A DNA stretch of 64,000 nt, from contig NC_088179.1 in NCBI RefSeq assembly GCF_028769735.1, positions 1,426,001 to 1,490,000 on the forward strand. The letters run 5' to 3'. Under the pieces are notes generated by a model. That model did no database searches. It was given only the letters and a program-made list of their open reading frames with translations, and was not told the origin of the DNA. Shown here in pieces: positions 21,872 to 33,236 of this stretch. The position numbers were made by a program, and so were the translations under genes. The stretch is from Zonotrichia leucophrys gambelii. Its lineage: Eukaryota; Chordata; Aves; Passeriformes; Passerellidae. The first letter of the stretch is position 1; each line of letters begins with the position of its first letter.

Positions 21872-21971
21872 TCCCAAGAAGTATGCATACTCAGCAGCCC
21901 AGGGACCTTCTCAGCCCCACATGTACCCCAGGAACTCTGAGACCATCATAAGCAACAAGGAGTATGTCTGA
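21872..21971 (+). CDS. Claudin-10/15-like gene, last coding exon 5
   Basis: A 100-nt coding end with stop TGA at 21969-21971. It encodes SPKKYAYSAAQGPSQPHMY and ends NSETIISNKEYV. The terminal Tyr-Val is the PDZ-binding motif that tethers claudins to ZO proteins. The tail is about 45 residues, similar to other claudins. Acceptor TTGCTTTACAG ends at 21871. Confidence 0.92.
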
Positions 21972-22404
21972 GCTCCCACCCTGCATCACCTGTAGTGTCA
22001 GTGGCTTATGAACTCCAGTAAGGAAGTGAACTGCTTCTTTTTTCTGGTTCCAAGTTGCAATCCTATGCCTTAGTTTGGAGCAGTACCGAGAGGAGGTATG
22101 GCTTTCAATGTAAATAGCAATGGTTTTCAGATGTAAATAGCTTTCTACAGAAGATGCTGTGACGTGAAATCCTGTGCCATGAAGGTTTCTGCATGCTGAG
22201 AAGCCTGGTAAAATTTAACTGGAGGGCAGTATATGCTGACACTCAAGAGCAATGGTTCCTATTTCAGCTGACTCAAACATGTGGAACTGATAGCTGTATC
22301 TGACTGCAAGTTCATATGCCTCACAGTTAGAAATGTGTTTTGTTTTCATTAATGTTTAGCTTCCTTCTTTTGTTTAGCAGCTTAAGCTTTTGACAAGAAA
22401 TAAA
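21972..22404 (+). other. Claudin 3' UTR with AATAAA
   Basis: About 430 bp after the stop. The first AATAAA is at 22399-22404 (AGAAATAAACTTTG), so polyadenylation should occur shortly after. It faces the 3' end of DUSP28 tail-to-tail. Confidence 0.7.
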
Positions 22405-23937
22405 CTTTGTTCCACAGACAAACAGAATTTTTTAACAAGTGGAATTCTCTAATAAGCATCTTATGTTATACTGAAATTCTTATTTTATATGATAGTCAAG
22501 GTTTATAAAAGCTACAAAAATGTTTCCAGAATCTGCTAGAATCACCTTCAAATCTGCAGATGTGCAACAAATTTCTTGTTGGCTGTAATGCAGATACAGA
22601 AGGTAAACAATACAGAATGAACAAAACACAGCTGGGAGTGGAGAAAGCATCTGGTGCAAAAATGCCTTGTGGTAACTAAGAAAATGATAGCCTGAAATTT
22701 TATTTTTTATTCCTGTGGTTTCAGCTTTTAAAATAACACTACTTTAACTTTGAGCAGTCTTTAACTTTGGGAACTTGTACTGCATCTGAATTGTCTAATT
22801 CATGTAATTTCCAAGTGTTTTGATTTTCTGTCATTGTTCCATCATTAGAATTTCTGCCTTAAACGACTCCACTGCTGGGAGAATATGTTTACCTTGTGTG
22901 AGCACTCAGGCAGATGGCAGTGAGCTAACTTTACTTTGTATTTATGCTTTCAGCAAGGTGGAGTGGAATTTCACCCTGAGGTTCTCAGGTTCCATAAGTT
23001 GTGCCTTTTAAATGACAAAGTGTTCATGCAGTTTGACAAAACTCTGTTTTGAATGGCTGGTGATGAACACGTAGCAGTCTGATCTGGAAGTTTGATGCCC
23101 AATGATCATTTCAGAGGGCAGCCTGTGAGCAGCCTCAGCAGAAATGATTTGGCCATGCTGCTTGCATGCAGGAACAGCTGACTTGTAACACATTAAGGCA
23201 TGAACTGGGCCCTGTCAGACTGAGTAAGTAAAGCTAAAAGGAGTCATGATTGCTTCTAGAGTGCCAGTGTCATCTTCTTCCCTCCACCATCATCTGCAGT
23301 TTTTAAAATAATTCCTTTGGTGTTTTAGAGAACAATTTCAAAAGCTGAAAAGGCACTTAGCCTGCATGGTGGGAGCAGAACTCCTTACCATCACCTGTAT
23401 ATTCTGTCCTCTGGATTTTTAGGAAATTTTGAAGGTGCTTTGTTGTAGTTGAACATAAGGAAAATCAAGAGACAAAGCATCAACCACTGTCAGTTTCCCA
23501 CCAAAGGCTGTGTCAGCTCATTAACATGAATAATGATCCAGTAGATGAGAGAGAAATTCAGAACTTCCTTGGTCTGGCATCATGTCTTCTAATGGCATCA
23601 CTGGGAAGTTTAATTGAAAACCAGGAATAAAATCCCTGTGTGGTAACTCCTTCCTTTGTTCAGTACATTGTTACCATACTCAGGGGAAATAACTGCTGAA
23701 GATTCCAGGCCTTTCTCTGTTTGTTTACAGTCCTTCCAACCATTTTCTGTTTCTGCAGTTATTCCCTGCTTATCTGCCCTCTTTCCATGCATTACCAACA
23801 GAAATGCTCTGAAGGAGTTTAATGAACATCATCTCAGTTATGGGGGTAAAATGTTTTACATACAGGTGATTTAGGGAGTGATTTTTTCCCTTTTTTTAAA
23901 CTCTGTAGCAAGTCACTTCACTTTCTTTAAAGTATCT
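22405..23937. other. Intergenic between claudin and DUSP28 3' ends
   Basis: Convergent gene ends. Minus-strand poly(A) signals for DUSP28 could be ATTAAA (plus-strand TTTAAT at about 23817 or 23609) or AATAAA (plus-strand TTTATT near 22698). No coding feature is recognised. Confidence 0.5.
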
Positions 23938-24072
23938 TCACACATTGCTATTTTTAAGTCCTTTGCTCAGCGGATCAGAATGCTTTGGTATCTTCAATTC
24001 TTCTTCATATCTCTGCAGCTGAGACCAAAATCCTGCATTTGGCTCTGCTACGGGTCTGGCAGTTTTCACAGC
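23938..24072 (-). CDS. DUSP28: DUSP28 exon 2 (C-terminal exon)
   Basis: A 135-nt coding segment including stop TGA at 23940-23938. It encodes AVKTARPVAEPNAGFWSQLQ followed by RYEEEL, then a divergent Lys/Ser-rich tail ending KNSNV. It matches human DUSP28 MVKSARPVAEPNPGFWSQLQ then KYEEAL, the last helix of the phosphatase fold. Acceptor CTCTAG ends at 24073, phase 0, joining after KDAFE of exon 1. It contains no internal Met and was found by looking for the EPNxGFW motif on the minus strand. Confidence 0.93.
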   Translation of the reverse strand, partial: AVKTARPVAEPNAGFWSQLQRYEEELKIPKHSDPLSKGLKNSNV

Positions 24073-24925
24073 CTAGAGAACAGGAGAGACACAGTGGAAG
24101 CAAGGTATCCTGCATTTGTGGGAGTCATGCAAATGAATTTTGAACTTAAAAATTTAGAGAAGCTTTACTTTGGTTTTGATTTGGCTGCAGAGTAACAAAC
24201 AGCTATTTTGGTGAGCTGACTTCACTGTGTGCTTGCTAGGAACTGCCAGCTGGGCCTGGTTACAGAATGGATTCATGGCCAGACACCAGACAGAGCTGTT
24301 GATCTGCTGGAAATGGGAAAGTCTCACCAAGTGCAGTGACACTGCTCATGCTTAAGGTGATCGTGTGAAACTTGGTCACTCTGCACACCTCAGTCTAAAT
24401 TAAGCAAATTGGCTGTCTAAAGTGACAAATGGGTGAAGACAAAACCCGGAGAACACGAGCAGTTTGTATTGGATGGGTTTCCTAAGAAAGCTGACACATC
24501 ATTGCTTACAGCCACGTAGCTGTGGCTGAGAGCTGGCAGCTCCTGGGCACTCTGCAGGCCTGGCTGGATGTTCCTTGCTGTGAGGAGCTGGCAAACAGCA
24601 GCAAACCCTGCACGGCAATTCCTGCACCCACTCACTTGGTCTCTGTCTTCACTTACCCTGAATGTGCAAATGATAGAGAAAATGCTCCCTAAGCAACCAG
24701 CTTGGTATGTTTGCTACATGTAGAAACCTCACACTGAAAAATTACCAGACCAAGCTGGGCATGAAAAAACTTACAGGGGACTGTTTAATGAAATGTTGAA
24801 TCTCTGTATAACTGCTGAGGGGCAGGAGGAAGCACCAAAATAATTCTACAAGAAATTACTCATGAGAAGCATTGCGTTTCTTCCCCAAAAGAGCTGTAAA
24901 TAGGAATCCGGACGTCACACATTAC
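24073..24925. other. DUSP28 intron
   Basis: An 853-nt intron with donor GTAATG at 24925-24920 (minus sense) and acceptor TAG at 24075-24073. Nothing further was recognised. Confidence 0.85.
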
Positions 24926-25363
24926 CTCAAAGGCGTCCTTGAGCGGGAGCTGCCGGTGTCTCATGAGATAAGCGGTGCAGATGGCGGCGGAGCGGCTGCG
25001 GCCGTTCTTGCAGTACACGAGGCAGCGGCCCCCGGCCCGCACGGCCGCCTCGATGGCGGCGCCGCAGGGCTCGAAGTAGCGGGCCAGGTCCTCGGCCGGG
25101 TCATCGAACACGGGCACGCGGATGGCGCGGACGCCGCGCAGCGAGGGGCAGGGCTGCTGCCGGGTGACATTCACGCACAAGGTTACCCCCTCCCGCAACA
25201 GCAGCTCCTCGTCGCACGCTGCCCTGGCCGTGCCCAGCAGCAGCGAGGCCGTGACCGGGCAGAGCTGGGGCATCGGCGGGCACGGGGCACCCACCGGCCC
25301 CGGTGGCGGCGCGGGGCTCCCGGTGCCGGCACGGCCACGGCTCTCTGCTGGTGTGTTGCACAT
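24926..25363 (-). CDS. DUSP28: DUSP28 exon 1 (dual-specificity phosphatase 28)
   Basis: Encodes residues 1-146 of a predicted 190-residue protein (human 176). Segments SLLLGTARAA, EGVTLCVNVTRQQP, VPVFDDPAEDL and LVYCKNGRSRSAA align closely with human DUSP28. The CX5R loop is Cys118 to Arg124, preceded by Tyr117 where most protein phosphatases have His; this Tyr is typical of DUSP28 and goes with weak activity. General-acid candidates are Asp87/Asp88. Start ATG 25363 (ACAATG context) was preferred because the Pro-rich stretch after it resembles the human N-terminus; Met31 is an alternative. It is a small atypical DUSP with no MAPK-docking domain. The exon lies in a CpG island. Confidence 0.94.
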
Positions 25364-25460
25364 TGTAATCCTACCCTGCTGTATTTAGCCCTCCCTACGG
25401 GATGGCACGTACAGGCTCCAGGCAGGTCCTAGTGCCGGCCGCATCCCGAGAGCTGCGCTG
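24940..25460. promoter_or_regulatory. CpG-island promoter of DUSP28
   Basis: Dense CpG over DUSP28 exon 1 and about 100 bp upstream. The plus-strand open frame at 24872-25432 is a shadow of it. Confidence 0.75.
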
Positions 25461-25544
25461 GGAAATCTGAAAGCACTTTCGGAGCCACAGTTCACTTGGA
25501 AAGGCAGTGGGTTTGTACAGTCGCTACCTCCAGAGCAGCTGATA

Positions 25545-25760
25545 CCGGCCGTGTTCTGTACAGAAATGCTGCTGCTGCTTACGGGCCGTGTTCTGCTCGG
25601 GAATGCTGCTGCTGCTTACGTGCTGTGTTCTTCACAGAAATGCTGCTGCTGCTTCTGCTGCTTACACCAGCCGTGTTCTGCACGGGAATGATGCTGCTGC
25701 TGCTTACCTGCTGTGTTCTGCACGGGAATGCTGCTGCTGGTGGTGGTGCTGTTGGTGCAG
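25545..25760. repeat. Minisatellite with CTG cores upstream of DUSP28
   Basis: About five units of roughly 38-50 bp, each with GTGTTCTGCACGGGAATG followed by (CTG)3-5 and CTTAC. It sits 180-400 bp upstream of the DUSP28 start, next to or within the promoter. The last unit degrades into a (GTG)n run. Confidence 0.85.
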
Positions 25761-25772
25761 GGATGCAATGCT

Positions 25773-26024
25773 GAAGTTGTGTCAGGGTGGTTTTAGGTTG
25801 CATATTAGAAAAAGGTTCTTCACCCAGAGAAGGTCCAGCTGGGCACTGGAACAGGCTGCTCGGGGCAGTGGGTGCAGCACCAAGCCTGAGAGAGCTCAGG
25901 GAGTGTTTGAACTCTTGGGCACATGTTGTGACTCTTGGGGATGTTCTGTGCAGCACCAGGACTTGGACTCCGTGATCCTTGTGGGCCCTTCCCACTCAGC
26001 ATATTCTGTGATTGATTCTGTGAT
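25773..26024 (+). mobile_element. CR1 3' fragment
   Basis: Reads GTTGCATATTAGAAAAAGG, CACCCAGAGA and GGGCACTGGAACAGGCTGC, ending in repeated GATTCTGTGATT. It is a typical CR1 3' end in plus orientation, 5'-truncated. Confidence 0.88.
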
Positions 26025-28772
26025 TTTCCAGAGCCTCTCGGTGCCCCTTTCCTACAACAAAAGCTCCAGAAAATGATTTACCAGGCTGGCCAGATAGCAT
26101 AGTGCTGATCTTTCTGGACTTCAGTAGAATTGCTGGTGTGCTGCCAGGGCAGAGAGCATCCTGCACCTGAGTGTGCTGCCGTGGGTTTGAACTGCACAGG
26201 ATGGGTGGGGATGGGCCAAGCCCAGCCAGGTGAAGGTCACCTTGGCCAGTGTGGGCAGGTGCTCAGGGCTGGTCACAGGTGCCAGCTGCTTCCTGGAGGC
26301 TGAGCTGCTTCAACCCTTTGCTTTCATGAGATAAGCATTTGACTGATACAAAAATGAACCTGACACAAAAATGAACCTGAACTCTTGCAGCAGCAGAGCA
26401 CAGACTGCTGCGAAGTGCAATGCCACCCATTCAGGAATAAGAAGTGAGGTACAAGGAGGAGCTTTTATTTGATCATGGAGGGAGGAGAACTGGACCTGCC
26501 ACACACCTGCCATCATTTGTGCCAACAGCAGCCTGTCAGTGAGAAGTTGGCTCTGAGGCAAAGGGATTCAGCTCTCTCAGATAAGCACAAGAGCATGCTG
26601 TCCCCTCCTGTTACCCAGCACAGGAAGGCTGATTCACCTGCCCCCCTGCTTTCTGTGCTCAGGGCATGGCTCCTGCAGGGCCCCAGGAGGCTCAGCTCAG
26701 GCTGGGAAGGAGAAAGCTCAACAGGAGACCCCTGATGCTGCCCACCCCAGCAGCATGAGGAGGGCTCCTGAGCCCCTCCACAGCCACTCTTTCCAGGGAT
26801 ATTGGACCTTCCCTGGCAGTGACTCTTGCCCAACTTAGCATTCCATGGCACACCCCTTATTGCCAGGCCATGATGGGGGCATTCAGGCAAGGAGCCTCTC
26901 TGCAGCCACTGCCATGGACTCCCCTGTGGGACAGGCACACGTCAATGCCCCACACCGTGGGAAAGAGCTGCTGCCCTGCCTTCCTCTGACAGGGGCTCAC
27001 CCTTCTGCCTGCAGCCATCAGTGACCTTTCCTGGGCCCCTGCAGAGTCCCTGGGTGCTGCTGTATGGGCACACTCCAGTTCATACCAAAACCATGACTTG
27101 GTTTCACTTGGCATCACACTTGCTGTGCCACGAACCCTCACTGATCTGCTGGGTGGCAGTAGCCCATCAGATGCTCTGGGATGCCCCAGACAAGCCTGGT
27201 GGGAGTCACTGGTTTACCAGTTCCCTCAGCCCATCCCAGCACTGAGCCAGGTGTTACCCAGGTGACACCATCTCAGGGCACCTTTCTTGTCACTTTTGCT
27301 CCACTGGGGCTGCAGCTGAGCTCCCTCTCTCCGAGGCTGTGGATGTTTTTTGGCTGCCTGCCTGCAGCTGACTTCAGAATGGTCATTCATGCCACCAAGG
27401 GGGGCCCTTCCCCCCAGCCCTCCCTGCACCGTGTCTGTGTGCAGAGGCTGAGGTGGGAACAGGGCAGTTGTCTCCACACACGGAGGAATTGATAAGTTAA
27501 ACACAAATGCCATCTTCTGGCAGTGAAGGCAGTTGCTGCCTCTGTAAAAAGATGTTGAACTGCAGGGTAAGAGCCTCCCCCCTCGTTAGAAGGGGTTTGA
27601 TGCCTCAGTCCAGATTTCCCTGGGCATTCCTGGTCTTGGTGGCCCTGGCAGCCAGGGTGCAGTGCCAGCAGCCCCTGTCACCATGGCTGTCTCCTGTCCC
27701 CCTGCCATGCACCTGCACAGTGCCTGCCCCTGCCTTGGTGAGCTCCCAGGCTGGGCTGGGCTCTCCTGGAGCCCTTGGAGCTTCCCTGCCAGGGAAGCAG
27801 TGATGTGAGGCTGCAGCCCAGGGGCAGCTGGGATGGTACCACAGCCTCCAGCTCCTGCAAGCTCCCAGCAGTGAACTGGCCAACATGCAGTGTTCAGTGA
27901 CATTATGTACTGCAGAAATGCTTTCAGACACCTTTAGTAAACACATAGCTGTAAGAGGCTGTTATTTCAGATCATAATTTAGACACTGAGGAGGCAAAGC
28001 AGGCAACTGGTGTGCACAAAACCTCCAAGGAGAAGACCAATATTTTTGCACTTGTTATATTCATATAAATGTGTGAATGTGGTGCAAATAGCTGCAGGAG
28101 AGGAACCTAAATAAATACCTACTCACTCAAGGGTATCAGTCAGTTTATTAAATGTAGCTGATATTTGCTTCCAGGCAGAAGGATACACTTTAGTTTTCAG
28201 TCACCAAGTCTCTCAGACATTTCACGAGCAGCTTCCAACTCCTCACCTTGACAGCTGTTCTGGAAGTGGATGGAGCTGAGCACAAACCTTTCTGCTGCAC
28301 CAGTCCAGTCTCAGGCCCGTGCTGGAGATCCAACATTCCCCTCGCTGCTCTGCTTGCTGTGAGCTGTCCAACAGCTGCACTGGTGCAAAGCCATGCTCTG
28401 TAATTGCCACAACACCTTGTCATGACCAATACCAAGGGCATTTCTGATTTCTGCACTGCTATGCCATGACTTCCTGTGCTTCTAGATGAGAAAGAGATAA
28501 CTTAGGATCCTCAAGTCAGGCTCACCTTGTTCCCACAAACACACATCCACAGATGCCAGCAGCTGCTCCCCTGAATGGTGCAGGAATGCAGGAAAATCCC
28601 TGCTGCCAACACTGCCATCAGCCCAGCCTGTGCCTCAACATGGTTTCCTTCCTCAGGGCTCCTGACCTGGCCTTTATCTGGGCCTTAACAAGTGAAAAAG
28701 AAAGAAAAGCCAGACTTGGTTTAAATGGAGAAGAAATAATTGCCCTGTAAATCCAGATTTGTCTCCAGCCTT
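26025..28772. other. Intergenic between DUSP28 and GPC1
   Basis: GC-moderate sequence with no recognisable exon. In human, ANKMY1 lies between GPC1 and DUSP28; I found no ankyrin, MORN or MYND segment here. Part may be distal GPC1 3' UTR if the first poly(A) signal is bypassed (others at plus-strand TTTATT near 28142 and 26465). Confidence 0.45.
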
Positions 28773-31700
28773 TTTATTTATACAAGGATTCAAAGAACAT
28801 ATTTCAACTTTAGATAAACAGTGCAAGAGAGTTACAAGTACCTTGGTAACAGAAAGAAATAGATAACTGTCCAGCTATGCTGATAAGTGACATAATTCTT
28901 ACTCCTGCAGATAGAAATGCATCTGTTTAAAGCAAAGGTGGACTTTAGATATTCTGCTATACCTTAGCCCCTACCAAGCCCACCAGAAAAGAACAGGCAG
29001 CTTGTCATCTGTAAATGAGAAGTAGCTGTGCTCTCAAAGCCTTTCGAGACCCTCACCATTGTTTAAAACATACACATTATGGCACAAAGAGCAGGCTGAA
29101 AGACAGAGACACTTGGAAATCCACCATTTATGGTTCTCCCCTTCCCAGGGATTGGGCCTTTGTAAAGATTTTTTCCTACACCACTACCCCCTCCATGCAC
29201 CTGCCAAGTATGAGCCTGTTCACACCAGAACATGATGGATATCACCATCCTGACAGCATGGGAGCAGATGTTTGTCCCAGCCAGCCCAGTTGCTCAGAGA
29301 TCCCCCATGCAGCCAGCCCAGAGCAGCCACGGGGAGGTGTCACAGTGTTTTCCAGCAGGCAGCAGCCCAGGAAATGTCATTTAGAAGCACTGAAAGGCCC
29401 CAGGTTCTGCAGCAGCCCAACCACAGGCTCGGGACTTGTCTGGACCTGGGTTGATTTCAGCTTGTTCAGCCACACCAGTGGTAGTTCAGTCAGCAGGAGT
29501 TTCAGTTTGCTTTAGTTTGGAGTTGATATCCTGGGGGCTTTCAGCCATTGCAGCTCCCGGGGAAGGCGGCACAGCCAAACAACCCCAGGGCACTTCATGG
29601 CAGCAGCTGGGGAAACGCCCTCAGGGCAGGGGAGAGCAGAACCACTGAGCACCCAGGGAGCAGCAAAAAGCAGCAGTGCGGGCTGACCATGGGCAGATGG
29701 AAAAGTGAACCCACAGGGCCACCAGTGAGCGCTGCTGGGCCCAGAGGGGCTGAGCCCTGCCCTGCCCCACCTCAGGCTGCTCTCCTGCCTCACCTGGCCT
29801 GGCCTCTGCAAGGGCCACGAGGGATGTGGAGGTGGCAGCTCAACCCCAGCCCAGGTGAAGGCTTCAGGAAGGGTTTCCCCTGCAGAACAGATTTTACTGC
29901 TTCTTCGAGGTTTTGCCTTATTAATTTGCACTATCAGGTTTTTATCTTGTAACAGAACCACTAGTTGGGGCTATTAAATTGTTAAAACACTAACTGGATA
30001 ATCAGTAAATTCCTGGCTTCACATTTAAGATGTGAAGGGGCCCATAAGAAGCTCTTGAGGATAACAGGCAGGCAGCAAAAAGTAATTGCACAGAAATGGA
30101 AGTGACTTTCAAGCTCCCATTCTGCAAAGCAAACCACTGACCTCAGCATCCACGTGTTAAAGCCCCAACCCAGCTATGTTTTGATGAGAATACGATGTTT
30201 TAATTTTTCCTCCCTCCCCCCCAGCTTTTTTTTTCCCTTTGGATGTAAAGCTTCTGCAGAATTGGTTGTGGGGATTGTTGGAACTGAAGATTAAATTTAT
30301 AATTACAATTCTGATTTAAAAAGTTAAAAAGAAAAGATAGGAACTCTTTAGAGCAGTAAAAATCATGTGAATTTGCCACATGTCTAGCAGTAAATAAATC
30401 TAGACAAAACCACAGCTTACATTGATCCTCTGCAGGTTTCTGAGGGGTGCAGTGGCACTGTCTGTCCTTCAGCCATTGTCCAGCAGCCAGTGTTCATTTC
30501 TGACACCCAAGCAGATGAGGATTTTTGCCTTTCAGGGAGGTGAGGCCGCGGCAGAAAGGACGCACAGTCAGTGACATCGATCACTGTGGCTTGGAGAGGC
30601 TGGCAGAGCTGGCCTGAAAGCTCTGCCTACTCTGAGGCACCCTCAGTGCCCCAGGGAGGGCAGGGAATGAGCTGCCTTTCAGCATTACCTTGCTCATGTC
30701 CTCATCTTTCCTTAAATTGCACACTTCAGAAACTGCTCATGTTAAAAATTGGGTTTTTTTTTTCCCCTTTCTTAGAAAACAGCCAAAGGCCAACCCCAAT
30801 GTTTGCTCAGCCCAAAGGCACATCTCCTCTGGCAAGACAGAGCAGAAATGCTGGGATGCTGTGCAAAAGCAGGAGACAGCCCAGCTGTGCCCTCCCTCTC
30901 AGCCCAGCACAAACCTGAGCTCAAACCCAAGCTGGGAGTGCTGCTGGCCCAGGCAGCCACAGGGACTGTGCTGTACCAGCCCCTGCCACACCTGGGGCTC
31001 CAGCCCAGGCCTGCTGCTCAGCAGGCACAGAAGCCTCTGGAAGCCCCAGCACAGACACTCCTACAGCTACAGGAGGACATTTGTAACTTCACCCACCACC
31101 CCAGTCTCAAACCTGGCCCAGAGCCCACCCCACAGAGCAATTTGGGCTTAGGGCAGCTGCCACATCACCCAAAGGCTGTGAGTGGTGGGATGGGAGCAAA
31201 GGGTGAGCCTGGCCCTCCCCTGAGCCCAAACAGAGCTGCCAGGGCTGTCTGACCTGCTGGCTCAGCCCGTGCCTGCAGGGGTTAGGGAAGGTGAACTGGA
31301 TGGTAGGGAAGGAACAGGGAAAGTGGAATCCATTAAAAACCTACAGTACAACTGAAACAAACACCAAAGGTAAAAAGAAATCCCAAACAAAATGTTTCCT
31401 TTTTCACATTCCCCCCTGAGCCAGTGCCCTGGGTATGGCCCATGGTGGTCCCCAGCAGCCCCTCTCTGCCCTAAGGCAGCTGCTTGAAGGGGCACAACCA
31501 GTCCCAAAGCTCCAGTTAGTAAAATGTCCCTGCTGGCTCTCATTACCAAGAAAAAACCTGGATTCCTGTCTATGGCTGGGGCCAGAGAAGGAGGAGGCAG
31601 CACAGCTGTCTGGCACACAGAGAATCCCACTGTGCACATCTGCATCTCTCTGTTACCTACAATGGTACTGCACTGCAGGTACAAACTGGACCATTGTTAC

Positions 31701-32429
31701 TTGGGTAAAAAAATGGCTTTCCAACTAGCATGCAAAGAAAAAGTACCCAAACCCCAACCCCTAACACTCATTCCCAGTCACGTAGATGTAGGAAACCTAC
31801 ATTTCAAATTGTCCTCAGCTACGAGCTCTAGTCAAGAAACCCACTTGTGACCTTTCCAAAGAAAAGCGAGTTCTGCATTTTTGGGTCCAACAGCCGCTGC
31901 CAAACTCGTTCAGTTCAACCCACCAAAGCTGCTCACGCTCCTGTGTAGCCCACCGGAGGTGAAGGGCCATCTCTGCCCAGCTAGGAAGCACAGAGGAAGA
32001 GCCCAGCGAGCCCCTGAGGCAGCACGGCCGTGCCGAGGCGGGGCAGGGGCGGGGCAATTGCATATTCCACCGAGCAGCAGCGCAGCTGCCCGCGAGGGCT
32101 CGGCCCGGCTCCCCCGAGCCCTCTGCAGAGGCCGGCTCCAGCCCCAGGAGCCAGGTTGTGGCTATAACAAAAGTAAAACAATGAGGTATGGAAAGAAGGG
32201 CCCAGCATTGGGGAAAGACCTAGAAAGAAGAAAACAGCTCGAGCACTGCCAGAAATAGCAAACAACTGAAACCTTCTGAAAACCTTTTTCTCCTCCTCTT
32301 TTTTTCCTTTTTTTTTTTTTTTTTTGCCAAGGTGAATTAAATACGTCCTTTGGTTGGTTGGTTGTTGGTTGTTGGTTTTGGCAAAGTGAAGCCCTCAGCC
32401 GCAGTCTGTGTCCTGGCTGTGCCAGCGAG
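28773..32429 (-). other. GPC1 3' UTR (putative extent)
   Basis: Sequence after the GPC1 stop in minus-strand sense. The first AATAAA in that sense is at 28778-28773, giving a UTR of about 3.7 kb; an ATTAAA near 30200 would give a shorter one. It starts with CCAAC/CCAA repeats (32349-32376) and an A-tract (plus-strand T-run 32300-32328). The real end needs transcript data. Confidence 0.35.
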
Positions 32430-32653
32430 TTACCGCCACAAGTGCTGCGGGGCGATGGCAGCCAGCCAGAGGAGGAGGAGGAGGAGGGAGGCAGAAGGCA
32501 AAGATCTGCTGCCGGCCCCATGGACGCCGTGTCCGGACTGCTTAGGAATGGCGTGTGTTTCTGGCTGCCTGGTGCTGGGGCTCTTAGAAAGTCTTTTGCC
32601 ACAGACGTCATCAGGACAGCTGTCCCCGCTCCCGGAGCCGCTCATGTCGTCAC
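32430..32653 (-). CDS. GPC1: GPC1 exon 9, last coding exon (glypican-1)
   Basis: A 224-nt coding segment ending in stop TAA at 32432-32430. It encodes SDDMSGSGSGDSCPDDVCGK and ends LLLLLLWLAAIAPQHLWR. The SGSGSGD cluster is the glypican-1 heparan-sulfate attachment site (three Ser-Gly). The C-terminal hydrophobic stretch after a Ser/Ala-rich segment is the GPI-anchor signal, so the mature protein sits on the outer cell surface as a co-receptor for FGF, Wnt and other ligands. Acceptor CTGCACAG ends at 32654, phase 1. A CACTGCACA repeat array begins only about 25 nt upstream of it in the intron. Confidence 0.95.
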
Positions 32654-32675
32654 CTGTGCAGAGACAGCGTGGGGT

Positions 32676-32893
32676 GAGCACGCACTGCACACACAGTGCA
32701 CACAGTGCACACACACTGCACACACACTGCACACAGACTGCACACACACTGCACACACTGCACACACACACTGCACACACAGTGCACACACACACTGCAC
32801 ACACACTGCACACCACACACACTCTGCACACACAAACTGCACACTGCACATCACAGCACACACTGCACGCTGCACACACACTGCACACACAAT
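32676..32893. repeat. CACACTGCA repeat array beside GPC1 exon 9 acceptor
   Basis: About 218 bp of interrupted ACACTGCACAC units. In the GPC1 transcript sense it reads as TGTGTGCAG units: a UG-rich tract with many CAG trinucleotides just upstream of the genuine CAG acceptor. The long open frames here on both strands (His/Thr-rich or Cys/Val-rich) are products of the repeat. Confidence 0.92.
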
Positions 32894-33236
32894 GCTTTCC
32901 TTAGGGTGGGCATGGCCCTCTCCCCTTGCTGCAATGCCGGGGAGCTGTGGCCACCAGCCCTACCCTGGCCACCCCCTCCTCTCTGCATCCCCCAGCGTGG
33001 GATACAAGCCCATACCTGACCTCCTGCTGGTTTTAGTCACTGCTGCTGCAGCAGCTGCAAACTCTGGAGCAGACAGAGCAATGGCCCTGTCAGCAGGGCT
33101 GGCACTGGAGACAGCCCTGCAGGTTCAGTAAGGCACTGGGAGCAGCTCAGCCTCCAGCCACCCCACAAACTATCTGTACTCAAGCAGCCCCTCCCTGCCC
33201 CCAGGCCAAAAGCCAGATCAAAAGACCTGCCCCCAT

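Noticed and set aside
24860..24925. Read-through extension of DUSP28 exon 1 (VMCDVRIPIYSSFG...)
   Set aside because: A good donor follows KDAFE, and the true C-terminal exon with the EPNxGFWSQLQ motif is found at 23938-24072 in matching phase.
24872..25432. 186-codon plus-strand frame
   Set aside because: Exact antisense shadow of DUSP28 exon 1 in its CpG island.
32358..33131. 257-codon plus-strand frame rich in His-Thr
   Set aside because: It is made by the CACACTGCA repeat and lies antisense to GPC1 exon 9 and intron 8; no family resemblance.
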